This document shows, piece by piece, positions 1 to 12,510 of a stretch of DNA of 64,000 bases. The stretch's first letter is position 1, and every line of letters begins with the position of its first letter. Location: NCBI GenBank assembly GCA_037074705.1, contig CM073594.1, positions 76,819,009-76,883,008 of the forward strand. Reading direction: 5' to 3'. Both the position numbers and the translations under genes were made by a program. This stretch comes from Zhengitettix transpicula. Its lineage: Eukaryota > Arthropoda > Insecta > Orthoptera > Tetrigidae. The notes below the pieces were generated by a model. The model did no database searches and was not told the DNA's origin. It was given only the letters and a program-made list of their open reading frames with translations.

Positions 1-2639
1 GTCATAGATCTATTTTTTTCTTGAGTACATCGAGTTTATACCATAAATTGAAAATAGTAACGCTATTTCTTTGAAGAATTCAATTCAATTTGTTGTATAG
101 TGAAAATGTGTCCGAAAAATAAGACAGTTTTGAAATTCATAATTATATTTATTATTATTTATTGTTCTTAATCTCGTCAATGGCGACTTTCCATAACTAC
201 TACATGAATTTATTACATTTGTTTCTTATTATATATGCATATTTTTACTATCCTAAGATTCATCGCCTAATTAGAATATGTTTTGAATGCCACTTTCCTT
301 ACTAAATTTTACAAGGTTATTTATTGCCCCAACCTGAGGCGTATTTATCAATTCTGCCTTTTCTAATCCTGTCGTGCTTTGTTTGTTTTTTGCTTGCTAG
401 AAAAACTGTCTTTCGGGGGCCAGTAATATTTTCCTGCGGGAACACCGGTTGAGAAACTCTGGTTTGGACGAATTCGTGACTTTGTGGCGATAGATCGTGC
501 GTTCTCACATTTGAATTACGACAAATTAGTTGCCACATAAGCTGAGTGCAAATGTTGGATTTATTTCCTGCACTCAAGGGTGCCATTTCATAGTCTGTGA
601 ATAAAATAACACTTTAATTTACCTTATTGGGGATTTGAACACGAATTTCGTACACGAATTTTGAAACTATAGCTTTTCTGTACTTCTAGAAAATTATCTA
701 GACTGAACCATGAAGCAATTTGTACCCGATATCATTTAAATTTTATAATATTTCTGATTACATTTCCTCCGACAATAATATGCAATCCACAGGAAAGCAA
801 TGTCGTAGACGCGCGGAAGTTGGATACAAACAAAAAAGCAATTTGTTTTCCCCACGTCGGCTTTTTGTGTGTGCATCTAGCCACGCATCATCAGCGCCCC
901 CCTCGGCCCCTTTTTAAGACACCTGGGCGGGAGAATGAGGTGTCATTCCTGAGCTGATTTGTGTGTTTTACCGTTCCTGCACAGGTGTGGTCCCAAATAC
1001 CAACTTCTCCTATTAGTTCCACATCTGTCTAAATCATTCGCACATCCTCCCCGTCCCTTAATGACTTTTCGTGCGACTTGAGACGGAAAAGATCGCAGCC
1101 AAGTGAACGAAAGTTCACGAAATATTGAATATTAATTCTTTAGTATTCACAAATTCTACACTTTTTCAGTCTAAGTGCGTTATACCTAAGAAAACGTTTA
1201 GTAATTGTCTTTTTCGTTGTAACAAAAATAAATGAAAGTTTACTGTACGACTATACACCAGGTTCGAGACGCTCAGTAACATTCGTTGGCTAATTAAATT
1301 AAATTAAAATGTTTATGTTATTCTAGAAGGAAGTGTTTGATAAACGTGGGCCAAATACATTTTAACAGTAAAAAAATAACAATTTGGTTCCAACGTGGTG
1401 ATCAAGACTGAGCTAAGAAGCGTTTCGTTAAAAAATTCGTAATGAAATATGATATGCATACGTACGGAAATGTCTACACTAATTCGAGTGAATTAAAAAC
1501 AGTTCGAACGTTATGCCTTTGTTGTCTCGTTTATATTCGTTGAAATACCAATTATCTAGTTGACCAATTCAGTTCGTTGTTCTATTCATTTTTCATTATA
1601 TGCATCAAATGTCTTCACTTCTTTTTCTTCGAGGCTTCATCCATATATCTCCCGCCAACGAAATTTTCAGGATGGCAGAAAAGCTTATTGCATTACTTTA
1701 GGGACGCCATTTTTGGGTTTGTTTTATATATGTGTCGAATTTTATTTAAATACGTCAAGAAGTTTATTTAAAAATCGTAGGTTAGAAAATTTGAGAACTA
1801 CAACTACGCGAGATGGGTGGACACACTTCGCAGGATACGAACTATTCTATCCCGTTCGCTGCGACCGAGTCCGAATCAGGAGCTATGTGGCGAAATAATT
1901 TCAACCTCGTTGTTCTTGGGACGAAATCCAGCAATGTACGCGTTATCCAGAGAAGCCATTTCTGAGCAACGTGTTTTATTTTCGAGGACATTGAAGGAAA
2001 ACATTGTAATAGGACTGAGTTCTTCACATCGTTGTTATACCCAGATTTGAAGATAGGCTTAGTATTACCAAGCTTACAAGTACTTGGGAACTTCCCTTAA
2101 GTAATATAGTACTTTAAAGCATAAGTTTAAGTTGAATTTTGAATGAATGTTAGACTAATAAATTGTTGTATTATCATATTAATTGTGTTATATAACCACG
2201 TATCTACATGAGTACTCATTATAATGGTATATCAAATAATTTTTTATGTCCATTTGGGAAGTTTTTTTTATATCTGTTTCATATTCAATAACTTAGCTGA
2301 ATATTAAAAATTTGGTTAATTTTAACATCATCATATGTATGATAATTGAATTATTTTTATTTTCTATATTATAGTTTCTGGTACAATTGATTAATAATTA
2401 ATAAACTGCTTCCTACACAATTACCCAAATTTTTAATTTAGTTTGAGTGTTATGTTTCTTGTCAGTAAGCCGCATCGCTTACTTAATTACAATGTTAGGT
2501 TTATTTATAATAATATGTTTTGGATGATTTGAGTAATAATTCAACGTGGTATTAGATGCGATATATTTATAAAACCATTATATATATACATATAATGTAG
2601 TATTCTAGTTAAGGAAAGGAAAATAAGAAGCACCACATT
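1..2639. other. AT-rich DNA without recognised gene
   Basis: No coding region, transposon end or RNA gene could be supported on either strand. Short chance ORFs (up to about 110 codons near 1560-1898) have no domain I recognise and no repeat partner elsewhere in the window. A slightly GC-richer patch lies around 880-1080. Confidence 0.5.
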
Positions 2640-3488
2640 AGAGTACCAAATCATAAATTAGAAGGAAACAATGCAACAAAGTTGACGTTGGAATTAAATA
2701 AAAATTTTTAGACTGAGAAAGATTATTTAATTGACAATTTTGATTTACGTTGACTTTACGTATTATGTTTTTAAGTAAATGCCTCAGCTTTCATGAGAAC
2801 CTAAATTTCAGGACCGCTTATAAGGTCTCTAATAAAGACAGTGATATGAAAGTTACAAAAGAAAAAAAAGAATTTAATTTACAATAACAAGACTCTAACA
2901 ACAACAACAAAAATTATAGAAATCTGACGGTAAATTTATATTTGTATAAAGGCTTACAAAAGAAAGTTTTTTTTACGTACCCTTTTATTTAGAGGAGTCT
3001 GGTTACTGTTTCTGCATTCGTTATTATTTTATTTTTTATAGAACACCAATTTTTTGACAGGCCATAAGCACTGATTTTTTTATCGTCTCACTTTACAACA
3101 CTTTCGACGCCTTTCTACTTTGCTGTCGTACGTATCATCACACTCGGTTTTGCTGCGAAAAATACTAATAATACAGAAGCTGATATATTCATCTTATTCT
3201 TTGAAGAATTCGGACTCCATTGGCCGATTCGCCATAACACACTGCTCCGTACTGACTGTTTCTCACAACATACTCCTCTGCCTCCCAAACACACACTGCT
3301 CTCTGTCTTTAAGTTCTGAGCGTCTTATATACGCTTTTTCGACAACAATTCGTAGCAACCATTATAGTCTCTACATTCTCGCGCGCCAAACAATGCGGTT
3401 CTTTACAATGCTCAGCCTCAAAGTTACGCGCCAATAATTAAAGAAACAATTTAAATAAAACATTTCATTACACATTGGTAATTAGGTA
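2640..3488 (-). mobile_element. LTR of group A retrotransposon (copy A1)
   Basis: This block aligns over most of its length with 4801-6175 and 29302-30804. Shared landmarks are 'AAGTAAATGCCTCAG', 'AATTTCAGGACCGCTTATA', 'CTAATAAAGACAGTGAT', 'CTTATATACG' and 'CAAACAATGCGGTTCTTTAC'. Read on the minus strand it has a TATA box (TATATAAG, 3324-3331) inside a conserved stretch, as expected at a U3/R boundary. A decayed primer-binding-site-like string lies just left (about 2618-2640), where the internal region would start if this were a 5' LTR on the minus strand. The outer limits are approximate because the ends have diverged. No gag or pol sequence adjoins it. The LTR call is inferred from copy alignment, TG/CA-type ends in sister copies and the promoter. 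A non-autonomous element of another class cannot be excluded. Confidence 0.55.
3324..3331 (-). promoter_or_regulatory. TATA box in LTR A1
   Basis: Minus strand TATATAAG followed by ACGCTCAGAA. The same box and flank are kept in A2 (6011-6018) and A3 (30645-30652) although the rest of these repeats has diverged, which fits a core promoter of the retroelement. Confidence 0.45.
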
Positions 3489-4800
3489 TATGACGTCATG
3501 TCGCAAGTAATTAGATTTAGTTACATTTAAAAGAGATTTTATATTTGTTAACGCAGAAACATTGAGTTCAATAACCTCGTTCCGTATTTTCATTTCTAGG
3601 AATTTTGAAACTTGAATAGTGAGAGGGGGCTGTGGATATATTTATCCGAGGTATTTGCTCAGAAATGTAAAGAAATAGTTGCGGGGATGTAACTGACTTT
3701 GTTTGTTTACTTATTTATATTTAAAAATTACGAAAATTATGAGAGTTTTTTAATAAAAAATATATAAAAATAAGTCCATTGTACGAAGAACTTATAATTA
3801 ATGTAAGGATGATGAGATACATTTTATGTTGTGAGTTAGAGCTATTTTAAAGAATGAGTGGTTGTTTTCCTAATATTGGAAAGATGTTTGCCTTCCTCTA
3901 CCCAAAACTGGATTCCCAAAAGAAAATTTATTTTGAGAATTCGGAGACTAATTAAAAAATATACTTGAAGTCCATTTATGATTTTCTTCCTGATATTCAA
4001 ATTTACTGAAAGTGAGCTAAATTTCAGTTTTTTATACTGGTCGTGCCAAATTTGTATTATGTTTATGAAAATATACTATTTTTTAATGTTACATTTTTCA
4101 CAAAAATACGTACCCTGTATATTGGCGTTTAAGATTTTACATTTTTTAATATTTTTTAAATACATTTTAAACTGGTATTCAATACATTTTCCCACTATAT
4201 TCTTTGCAGTTGTTGCTCGTAACTTCAAGATTATCCAATGTTTATTTCGGAGCACTTTTCTTGAGTAGTTCCACGTTCCTAAAATTTCACGAAACTCATT
4301 GGTGCTTTGGAATATAACACCGTGATAAGAGCGCAGCAATTTCGAGTTCATCGGATGTCATTTCGGATATTTCGGATTCCAACGTTTTCTGTTACGGCCT
4401 CCAGATCTTTGCGTATAAGCCGCTCAAAGCCTCTGACGTTTACGACAGGACCATTTTTCCATATCAAAGCTAAGCTTTTGTGATTTTTAGGTAACGGATT
4501 TACGAGCGAACGGTCGTAAAACATGGCCGAGGGCTCGCGGTGGGTCCTCGGCTTCAGAGCAAACCAACGTTTCAACATGCCGGAGTCGCAATGAGATTCT
4601 TTTAACTTATGTGCTGTATTATTCCATGTAACTAGATATTGAAACCATTAGGTTTTAATTAAAAGTAGTTGATCAATATTTAATTTTTTTCCTATTCATA
4701 TAATTCTTGAACTACGCATAATAGTGATAAATAATTTATATATATATATATATAAGATTTATTGTATATATTACTTTACTACTGTTTTAATGTTATATAT
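3489..4800. other. Unassigned AT-rich DNA
   Basis: No supported gene. A somewhat GC-richer stretch at 4340-4590 carries a 76-codon minus-strand ORF with no recognisable domain. A (TA)n run of about 18 bp lies at 4737-4754. Confidence 0.45.
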
Positions 4801-4912
4801 TGTGATATACACAATTTTATTAAAAAAACAAAGGAAGAATGTTGAAATTATCCATTTTTTAAAAGATAACAAAGATTATTTATTTGACAAATTTAATTTT
4901 CGTTGAATATAC

Positions 4913-5774
4913 TGTAATAATTAATATATTAATATGGCTGAATTTATCAAATTAAAATAAAATTTACTTTTTATGGACATCAATAGTTGGGACATAAACG
5001 AACTTTGTTGTGGAAGAAATAACACTACAGATTGAATTTAAATGTAATAATTAAATAATTAAAATTAAAGAACGATCTGACTTTTATCTTTTAAAAGTGG
5101 TTTACAATATGATTTTAAAGTTTTTCTACTTACGGCCGCCCAGGTCTCATTTTAGGTTTTTCGTGCACAACATTTGGGGATATCACTGATTCTAGTACTC
5201 ACAGACTCTAAATGTCAACAAATTCTAATTGGCGTAGTTTTGTTAGTTGGTCTAACACAAATTAGTAGATTCTCGATGCTTTGCTGCAACCTGGACTTGC
5301 AGATCTCGTGTAGTTGGAAATGTACTTCCTTGGTTTGTCTATGGCCAGCAGGTTGAATTTATGCTCGGCCACCGATTACAACATTAGTTTCACTCTTTCC
5401 TTCCCGACTGAAGATTGCTTTACTTTTCAATATTTTAGTGCATGTTTGTAACTGCTATCAAACTGTTCTATTTGCGGTCCGCTGCCCGACTGCAAAACTT
5501 TTTATAATATGAAAAGTTTTGGTCTTTACACCTCGCTGTTCTATGCCTGACTGCACATTCCTGACTCTATTACTTTTGTACAAAAACTTTGCTGGTCCTT
5601 ATGCCTCGCCGTTCATTGCCTGACTGTCCGTTCGTCTCGTAGATTTTGAGCGCGTAAAATTCTCAACAATGTTTTCTTTGCTTCGCCGAATTGTTGCGGC
5701 GTCCGCTCTATATCCTCTAATAATGAGTCCTCTACAATCCAATTAGAACAATGTCTTAATTACCAATTACTACA
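4913..5774 (-). mobile_element. Solo LTR inserted in LTR A2 (group B-like)
   Basis: The element runs from TGTAATAATT to ...TTACTACA and is flanked by the direct repeat ATAC (4909-4912 and 5775-5778), a 4-bp target duplication typical of Gypsy-type integration. Removing it restores continuity with copies A1 and A3. Internally it resembles the LTRs at 7664-8554 and 62262-63187, for example 'GATCTGACTTTTATC' and the closing 'TTAATTACCAATTACTACA'. Orientation is inferred from those relatives, which have primer-binding-site remnants on their left. The LTR/LTR recombination origin is inference; the ends and duplication are seen directly. Confidence 0.72.
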
Positions 5775-6010
5775 ATACATTTTATATTTTTAAGTAAATA
5801 CCTCAGGTTTTATGAGAATCTAAATTTCAGGACCGTTTATACGACCTCTAATAAAGACAGTAATTTCACCAAGTTACAAAATAAAAAAAATTATTTTAAA
5901 TTTACAATAAAAATTTTTTCTCACTGTCTCTCTGATTGTTTCTCACAACATACTGCTCTGCCTCCCAAACACACAATCTGAGTTTCTGTCTACGCTTTGG
6001 TTCTGAGCGT

Positions 6011-6018
6011 CTTATATA
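6011..6018 (-). promoter_or_regulatory. TATA box in LTR A2
   Basis: Minus strand TATATAAG with conserved downstream ACGCTCAGAA, as in A1 and A3. Confidence 0.42.
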
Positions 6019-6175
6019 CCGTTTCGACAATTCACCGTAGCAACCATTATAGTTTCTAAATTCTCGCGCGCCAAACAATGCGGTTCTTTACAATGCTCAG
6101 CCTCAAAGTTACGCCACCAATAATTAAAGAAATAATTTATATAAAACATTACATCACATATTTGTTACCTCTACA

Positions 6176-7563
6176 ATATATAGACACGATTCAAACCTGG
6201 CCAATAAGAGTCACTATAATTATATTTTATCAAATTGCTATTTATTTTAAACCAATCTTTACTTCAGCATTCATGCAATCATAATAAATATTACAAATAG
6301 GGAAGTCTGGGGCAAAAAGATCTCCATAAGGTGTAATTATCCGTATTATACTTAAGAATCACAATAGCCTGAAGAAACGTTACTCATATGTTTTGTAGAG
6401 TTTATGGCTAGTACTGTGATTTTAGGAGAATTTTTAATAAAAATTTAACGATAAACATTTTATATATATTTTAATATTCCCAAAAAGGATCGTTTTTCCC
6501 CAGGGGATGCGGCAATATTATCCCCCACTTTTCAAGTATAACATTTTTATATATTTCATAACACATACATTTTATAATTTTAAAATTTTACGTACTATGG
6601 ATTTATTTTTATTGCAAAGGACACAAATGTACTGTTCATCATCCACTCCTGCACATTATTTTTGTACAAATCTGACACTTAATCAAGCCTTTACCACTCA
6701 CAAAACGCAAAAAAAAATATTGTTATAATAAATGGATTGACGTCATCACTACTGGAATCTTTTTCCCAGGAGACTGCGTCGTCTTCTGTTTGTAACTCAA
6801 CGACTAGATATTTTTCCTCTTCCTCGTTTCCTGTTCAGCGGCTTTTGTTCCATCTAATTGTTCTTCATTTTTCCTTCAAGTTTCAAATTCCAATATTGGC
6901 TAATTGTGCCTTTTCTCCGTTTCCTAAGCGATAATTCTGCCTAAATCATTTCTTCCTACACGAAAATTGTTATAGCCACACAACGCCATCTTGTTTCACC
7001 GGAAGAAAGCGTGGACACGCAACTTTCGTTAACCCTTCAAACGTCTGAATACGTGTAAATAAATGAATCGCTACTGCTTACGACATAAACCAACAAAAAT
7101 CACTGACTCAACTTAGATCAAGATGGCTTGAAATGTTTTTTTTTCTTATAAATTTTCACTGAAAAGGCGCAGGATCCACAGACGCACACGCGTAGCAATC
7201 AAGTATCAACTGGGAACTTGATAAATAAATTTTCCACGAGATAGCAGAACCAATCACGGAAAAATTTAGGGTGATCGTTTTGTCCTGGTTTCCTCTAATT
7301 ACTGCAATAATTTATCACTTCCATAAGTTACATGTTCTGATAAACTACTGAATATTACATACACACCTGAGTCAATTGAAGTAATTTTGCTGCATATGTA
7401 TTGTCAGAATATGTTTCGCCCAATTTATTACTTGTCGTGGCTTTGCTAGTCCGCGAGTTGAGGTTACGTGATTGATGTGTTATATATATTTAATTATAAC
7501 TTTTAGCATAGATTTTATTAATATATCCCGTCTCTTCTATATTATTCATTGTTCGTTCTATGT

Positions 7564-7609
<46 letters not shown>

Positions 7610-7637
7610 ATAATCAACAATTAAGCGTTATTTAATT
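6176..7637. other. Unassigned AT-rich DNA with (AT)n tract
   Basis: No supported gene or element. A pure (AT)n microsatellite of 39 bp occupies 7568-7606. Confidence 0.5.
7568..7606. repeat. (AT)n microsatellite
   Basis: Uninterrupted alternating A and T of about 39 bp. Confidence 0.95.
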
Positions 7638-7663
7638 TTTTCCCACTTTGTTGTACTATTAAA

Positions 7664-8554
7664 TGTAATCATAAAACTGATAGGCTTTATTTAAATGAAA
7701 AAGATAATCAATTTTTAACAAACAAAATTTATTTATTAATTTGTGGCTTCTAAAATTTACAAACAATTACAATAAAATGAAAATCTCTTAAGCTCTCAGG
7801 GTCTTTACTGGGTTTGATGATTTACAGTGAAAATTATTGAATGATCTTAACAATACAGTTTAAAATTTACTTCAAAATAATGTGCTGATAAATGAAAGAA
7901 AAGCTACAAGAAAAGCGAACGAAATCTGACTTTACCCTTTTAGTTAGCGTTTACAGATTTTATTAAAGTTCTGGTTACTTACGTATTGTTCGGCTGGTAC
8001 CAGCATTCTTTTAGCGCTTCAAAAGTACACTATATTGCAAAATTTATACACAGATTCTAAATTTTTCTCACAGATTCTACACTTATGAAGTTGAAATGCG
8101 ATTACTAGGATCCCAGGAACTCGGATCATTCTCTCTATTGGTCAGCTATCTGATATCTTTTTCCCTCAGCACGAAAATGTTCAAGTTCTTTATAATAAAG
8201 CAAACCCTTGCTTCCATTGGATAATTGTTAGCACATCTACTCGGTCCAACTAACTGCTTGCTTACAGGAATCTTATGAGTTGCAGATTTTTGCTTTTTAC
8301 CGTATTATTTATCGGTTTGGATTGAAAACTTCTAAGTAGCTCGGTGAAGATTTACTTTTAAAATGTCTCTCCTTTCGTTGTAGACTGAAGGCTGCCCATA
8401 CTTTTGCGCGCGTAATCGCCATTCCGAACCCTCAATAATAGGATCAGAGCTCGCCACTCATGTTGCTTTGCTCGCTCATCGCTATAATTCAAACTGTTCG
8501 CTAACAATTCAAATGATTTAAAAACAATTAATGGCTTAATTAATTGGCATTACA
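7664..8554 (-). mobile_element. LTR of group B retrotransposon (copy B1)
   Basis: Ends are TGTAAT on the left and ATTACA on the right, a 6-bp inverted terminus. Along its length it matches 62262-63187, with shared strings 'CAGGGTCTTTACTGGGTTTG', 'CGAAATCTGACTT', 'CAGCATTCTTTT', 'GATCCCAGGAACTCGGAT' and 'TAATTAATTGGCATTACA'. A remnant of the primer-binding site ('TTTTTCCCACTTTGTTG', 7638-7655) borders the left end, so this was probably a 5' LTR on the minus strand. The internal region is lost. No target duplication could be defined on the right because a (TA)n tract follows immediately. Length 891 bp, similar to its relative at 926 bp. Confidence 0.62.
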
Positions 8555-8563
8555 ATATATATT

Positions 8564-8588
8564 TATATATATATATATATATATATAA
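8564..8588. repeat. (AT)n microsatellite
   Basis: Alternating AT tract directly outside the LTR end. Confidence 0.85.
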
Positions 8589-8644
8589 ATACATTCTAGA
8601 ACTTCGAGTATTTTCATATTATCTTAATATATTTTTTTAAATTT

Positions 8645-9175
8645 ATTTTATTTTGAGTCGAATTAACGGCGAGGTCATTAGCGACTACTGGTTACAGTTT
8701 TTCTTTAGGTAGTTTATTCGGTTGAGTTTGTAGTTCCTTTATCTTGTTCCACGATTCCTTAATGTCAGCACTGTTGCTAAGTTTGCTACCATACTTAATT
8801 ATTCTTCTAAATCTTGCTCTAATTTTTGGTAATGAAGTTTGTTTTTTATTTTTTTACGTCTTTTGAATTTGTTAAATACCTGTTTGTATTCTAGCGGAGC
8901 AAGCTTACATTCTGCATTCCCCAATGATACCAATTTTTTTCTTGGGTCTATGTTGATATACTGTTACGGTATAATTTGCATGATCGATGAGAATGAGTCA
9001 ATGTCGTTGTTATAAAACAGTCCATTAAAATCCAGACTATTGTTTAAATGTTCCTTGTAGGATATCCAGTCAGCTGTCTTGTAGTTCAAACGATTTGAAG
9101 CCAGGTTTCCAGGAGTGGCAGACAGTTCGAGGTCAGTTATGAGTGGGAAACGGCCACTGTCGTTGTCTAAGGCAA
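8645..9175 (-). pseudogene. LINE fragment: end of endonuclease domain and linker
   Basis: The minus strand reads DNDSGRFPLITDLELSATPG, then residues including LNYKTADWISYKEHLN, then KLAPLEYKQVFNKFKRRKKI and, after a stop and frame change, FRRIIKYGSKLSNSADIKES. The order (SDHFPI-like end of an APE endonuclease, K-x-DW motif, basic linker) is what follows the endonuclease domain in Jockey/R1-type non-LTR retrotransposons. At least two stops and one frameshift are present, and neither the endonuclease core nor an RT adjoins it. The family assignment is tentative. It abuts, in the opposite orientation, the PLE that starts near 9196. Confidence 0.5.
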
Positions 9176-9195
9176 TGCAGCTACATATAGCACCT

Positions 9196-10207
9196 CATCG
9201 TCCGTCATGACCACTCTTTAATTTATCTTGATGTCGTTTCCTTATTCGACTCTATTCCCAATGATATAGTCATTAACAGTTTCAAAAACAGATGGCCGAT
9301 TTTCAGTCAATATACTAAAATTCCACTCCAAGCAATTTTATACATTATAAATCTAATCCTCAATTCCACTTATTTCAAGTTCAATCAGGTTCACTGTAAT
9401 CAAGGGTTCTCCCATGGGAAGCTCCCTTAGTCCTTTTTTTGCTGAAATAGTCATGAGAGATTTAGAAAATTCTTGTCTTCCTCTACTTCCTGTCCAACCT
9501 CTTCGCTACATCAGATATGTAGATGACATTTTTTGTATTGTTAATACCTCTCAAATCAACCTTATAGTCAATACTTTCAATAATTATCATCCCAACTTAC
9601 AATTAACACCTGAACTTGAATTCAAGCGTTCCTTGATGTCACTGTATCCATTCACAATACTTCCATTCCCACCAATTTGTTCACAAAACCTACATACTCT
9701 GGACGTGTTCTCAATTATCTTTCTGATCATCCTCCAAACCAAAAGAGAGCTATGATATACAATCTTGTAGACAGAGCTATATTACTTTATAACTCCAACT
9801 TCCATCAACACAACTTAAATATTGTCCGAAACATTTTAATCTCCAATGAGTACCCTTTAAATTTTATTATTAAACACATAAACAGCAGATGAACAAAATC
9901 AAATATCCTACTGTCACTCGTCTCCAAACACCTCAAGCCAAATTTTTTCTCTTATCACAAATTTCTACATCACAAATGTATCCAAATATTCAAAGAATAT
10001 CAAATATCCATCATTTACAGACCCACTAATACCCTTTCCTACTTGATTAAAAACAACAAGGACCCACTTGACATCTGCAGCAAACATTGTGTTGTTTACA
10101 AAATCTCTTGCTCTAATTGTAATTCCTGCTACATAGGGCAAACAAAACGTTCCCTTAATACACGTATCAAGGAACATATGTCTAATATCAAACTTGATAA
10201 ACATTGA
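9196..10207 (+). pseudogene. Penelope-like element 1: RT and GIY-YIG endonuclease relic
   Basis: The sequence encodes, in shifting frames, the hallmarks of a PLE. RT motif A reads LDVVSLFDSIPNDIVI (about 9224-9270), and GFSHGKLP stops and is continued by MGSSLSPFFAEIVMRDLE (motif B, from 9414). Motif C YVDD is at about 9516-9527. The thumb region has FTKPTYSGRVLNYLSDHPP (from 9680) and LVDRAILLYNSNFHQHNLNI. The C-terminal GIY-YIG nuclease reads VVYKISCSNCNSCYIGQTKR followed by SLNTRIKEH (10090-10190), with a stop at 10205-10207. PLEs reverse-transcribe their RNA at nuclease-made ends, and the RT groups with telomerase. This copy is 5' truncated and broken by a stop near 9408 and later frameshifts. 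A short terminal motif follows 45 bp after the stop. Related copies lie at 27535-28440 and 49790-51080. Confidence 0.85.
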
Positions 10208-10251
10208 TAATCATCAATTCTAAACTTATTGACACCAGGTACAATTCCAGG

Positions 10252-10352
10252 GCTTTTAAGTTTTGTCAAGTGGCAAGTGCAGTTGTGTCGTTCTAGGCTC
10301 TTATTCTCGCCTGAAGAAAGGTATTTATATTTTTGTTGTCTGAATTGGCTGT
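10252..10352 (+). repeat. PLE terminal motif, type 1, downstream of PLE 1
   Basis: It carries 'CAGTTGTGTCGTTCTAGGCTC', then 'CTGAAGAAAGG' and a 'TATTTATATTTTTGTTG' tail shared with copies at 16232, 25632, 35185 and 55385. The segment containing GAAACGTTG is deleted here. Its position right after the GIY-YIG stop ties this motif family to PLE 3' ends. Confidence 0.6.
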
Positions 10353-12510
10353 CTTTCTTATTCATTTGTCAGTTATGTTGCTCGAGCAAACCGTTAAATC
10401 AACTAATGTTGAGGTTGATGGAGGTGACTCCATGGCTTTGGAAAATTTTCGTCGAAGGTGAACGAACGAACCTTTTTCTTCGAAAATGCTCACGTTCCCG
10501 TTTCATGAGATCCAGGCCGATAAACCCTTCTACTGTCGCGGGCACTCCTATATCCTACGACCGTCCACAATGACGGTACCAGCGCGGTGACTAATGGCTT
10601 TAGTTAATATTCCGCCTACATGTTATTTTATTCGTAATTAATTTTCTTGATTAAAATACAAGCGTTACACTATTCTCAAAATAATACAAAAAGACGAGGG
10701 AAATTGTGATATTTCATGAAGCTAAATAAAATTTTGTGTTATAATTAATTTTCTTCTTCACACGAAAACTCTTTATATTTTGGTATTTCGTCTTGACATG
10801 TGTTAGATAATAAAAAAATCTTTTTACATCGTATTTGAACTATTTTTTCATAAAATTGCCGTTGTGTAAAATTAAACCGTGGTACCTGTTGCTATTTCGT
10901 TCGCTTGAAACGATAGATATATGGAATTTGATGGGGAGTGAAAGCTTCCATACTTTTACAGATGGCTTTTGGCACCGTTCTCTTCCATTATTACCATCAT
11001 AGTGGTTACTGCGTGTCTCAATATACTGCACGTTCCACTCGTCTTATTATAATTTTTCAAATGCTCTTCCTTTCACCGATGTATTACAAATCTTCCTTAT
11101 TCATGTGTCGTTTCACCTCCTGTAACCCTGCATTTCAAAGCGTTACTTTCCTGTTCTCAGGATTTCTAACTTGCATCGCTACAGTTCCATAGAATCATTT
11201 ACACTATTAATAGAGCCTTTATTTTCCAAATTTGAAAACGGCATTTGCATTGCAGATGACAGTATTGTTGTTTGTTTGAAAGGTAACGAAACATGTAACA
11301 TTCTCAGTGAAATACTGTCGTTATTTTAAAAAGGCCGAATTCTACTTTCAGGTCCTCAGTGTGGCCGTGTTCGTTCCTTTCATGTAACGACGTCTTCTGA
11401 CTTATGTAAGATTTCAAAGTTGGTTTTCTATGACCTATGAAGGATTATATTCACAGGTGAAAAGTTGATTGCGAGCGACTATTACGAATTAGAAGCAATA
11501 TTTCAACAAGATTACAAAACGTGGCCATAAATTAGCCGAGTTCTTTCACAGCGTAATGCACTTGACTTCATAGAATACAATTCCTTTTGTTCGCCGACCG
11601 GCCGGTCGGTGAGAAGCGCACTTTAATTGCATAGAAAAATGAGCGCCAGCTGTGACAGATAGAACAATGGCGGCCTCGGGCAGCAAAAGTGACACAGGTC
11701 GGCGATGAAGCCATCAGGCGGGCAACTGGCCACTCATTTTGTTCTTCTGATAAAACAAAAACTTCATATGACTTGCAGCTACACTCGGGAATAAATTAAT
11801 AAATTACGGAATGACACAACAGAGACATACGGCTAAGAAACATAGCGTACTCTGTGAGTGTGGTTCGCTTATCTCATCTGACCAACAGCCCCAGTAACAA
11901 TAAATAAATTATTCGTGGACGATTTCAATAAGGTGACCTGATAATTCAATAGTGGGTAAAGAATGGAAAGTTCTGCATTTCGTAAGAATGATACTGAAAA
12001 AAAATCTCACAGAAGACAAATTGAATCCTTTAACAAGTTGAAATTTACAGTTTGACCCTCACGGAAAGGAGAAAATGGAATCTCATTTTGTGCTACATAA
12101 ATATGCGTGCATGTTGGCTTAGAGGGGAATTGAAATCCATGCACAGCTACGAAATATTGTACTAAAATTGTATGAAATTTGAATAGGAGTAACGAACTGA
12201 CATGGAGGAATTATCATTACTTAATTGATAACTAGGGCGGTATTTACGAAAAAAATAATTTGGAAAATGCTCATAAAGTGAAATGCGTACACATGTGCTA
12301 GTATCCAATTTATGAAGTTCTGACATTTCTGGATACGATGCAATAGATGAATTGTTTGAGTCAGGTTAATAACGGTCTGCAGTCCTCAAGTTTGAATCTT
12401 ATACGGAATGATCATTTTTTTCAAAGTGAAGCAAAATATTTTTAACTTTAAAAGACGAACCTTCCGTATTTCCTTCAAAACATATATTCCGAGCGGTGCC
12501 GTATTTTGAG
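10353..12510. other. Unassigned DNA
   Basis: No supported gene. A GC-richer part lies at 11560-11760. ORFs in this stretch are short and unrecognised. Confidence 0.45.

Larger units (their letters stand above)
4801..6175 (-). mobile_element. LTR of group A (copy A2), split by a solo LTR
   Basis: The left part (4801-4912) matches the left part of A3 (TGTGATATACACAA against TGTGGTAAACACAA, then AAGATTATTTATTTGA). The right part (5779-6175) matches A1 and A3, including the TATA motif at 6011-6018, and ends ...CTCTACA. Between them lies the solo LTR 4913-5774. The flanks are TATAT-rich on both sides (...ttatatat / atatatag), which could be a 4-6 bp target duplication but is low-complexity. The roughly 400-bp central segment present in A1 is missing. 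With no internal region on either side this looks like a solo LTR. Confidence 0.6.

Noticed and set aside
317..586. 89-codon minus-strand ORF as a gene
   Set aside because: No domain, no repeat support and no splice or promoter context; length is compatible with chance.
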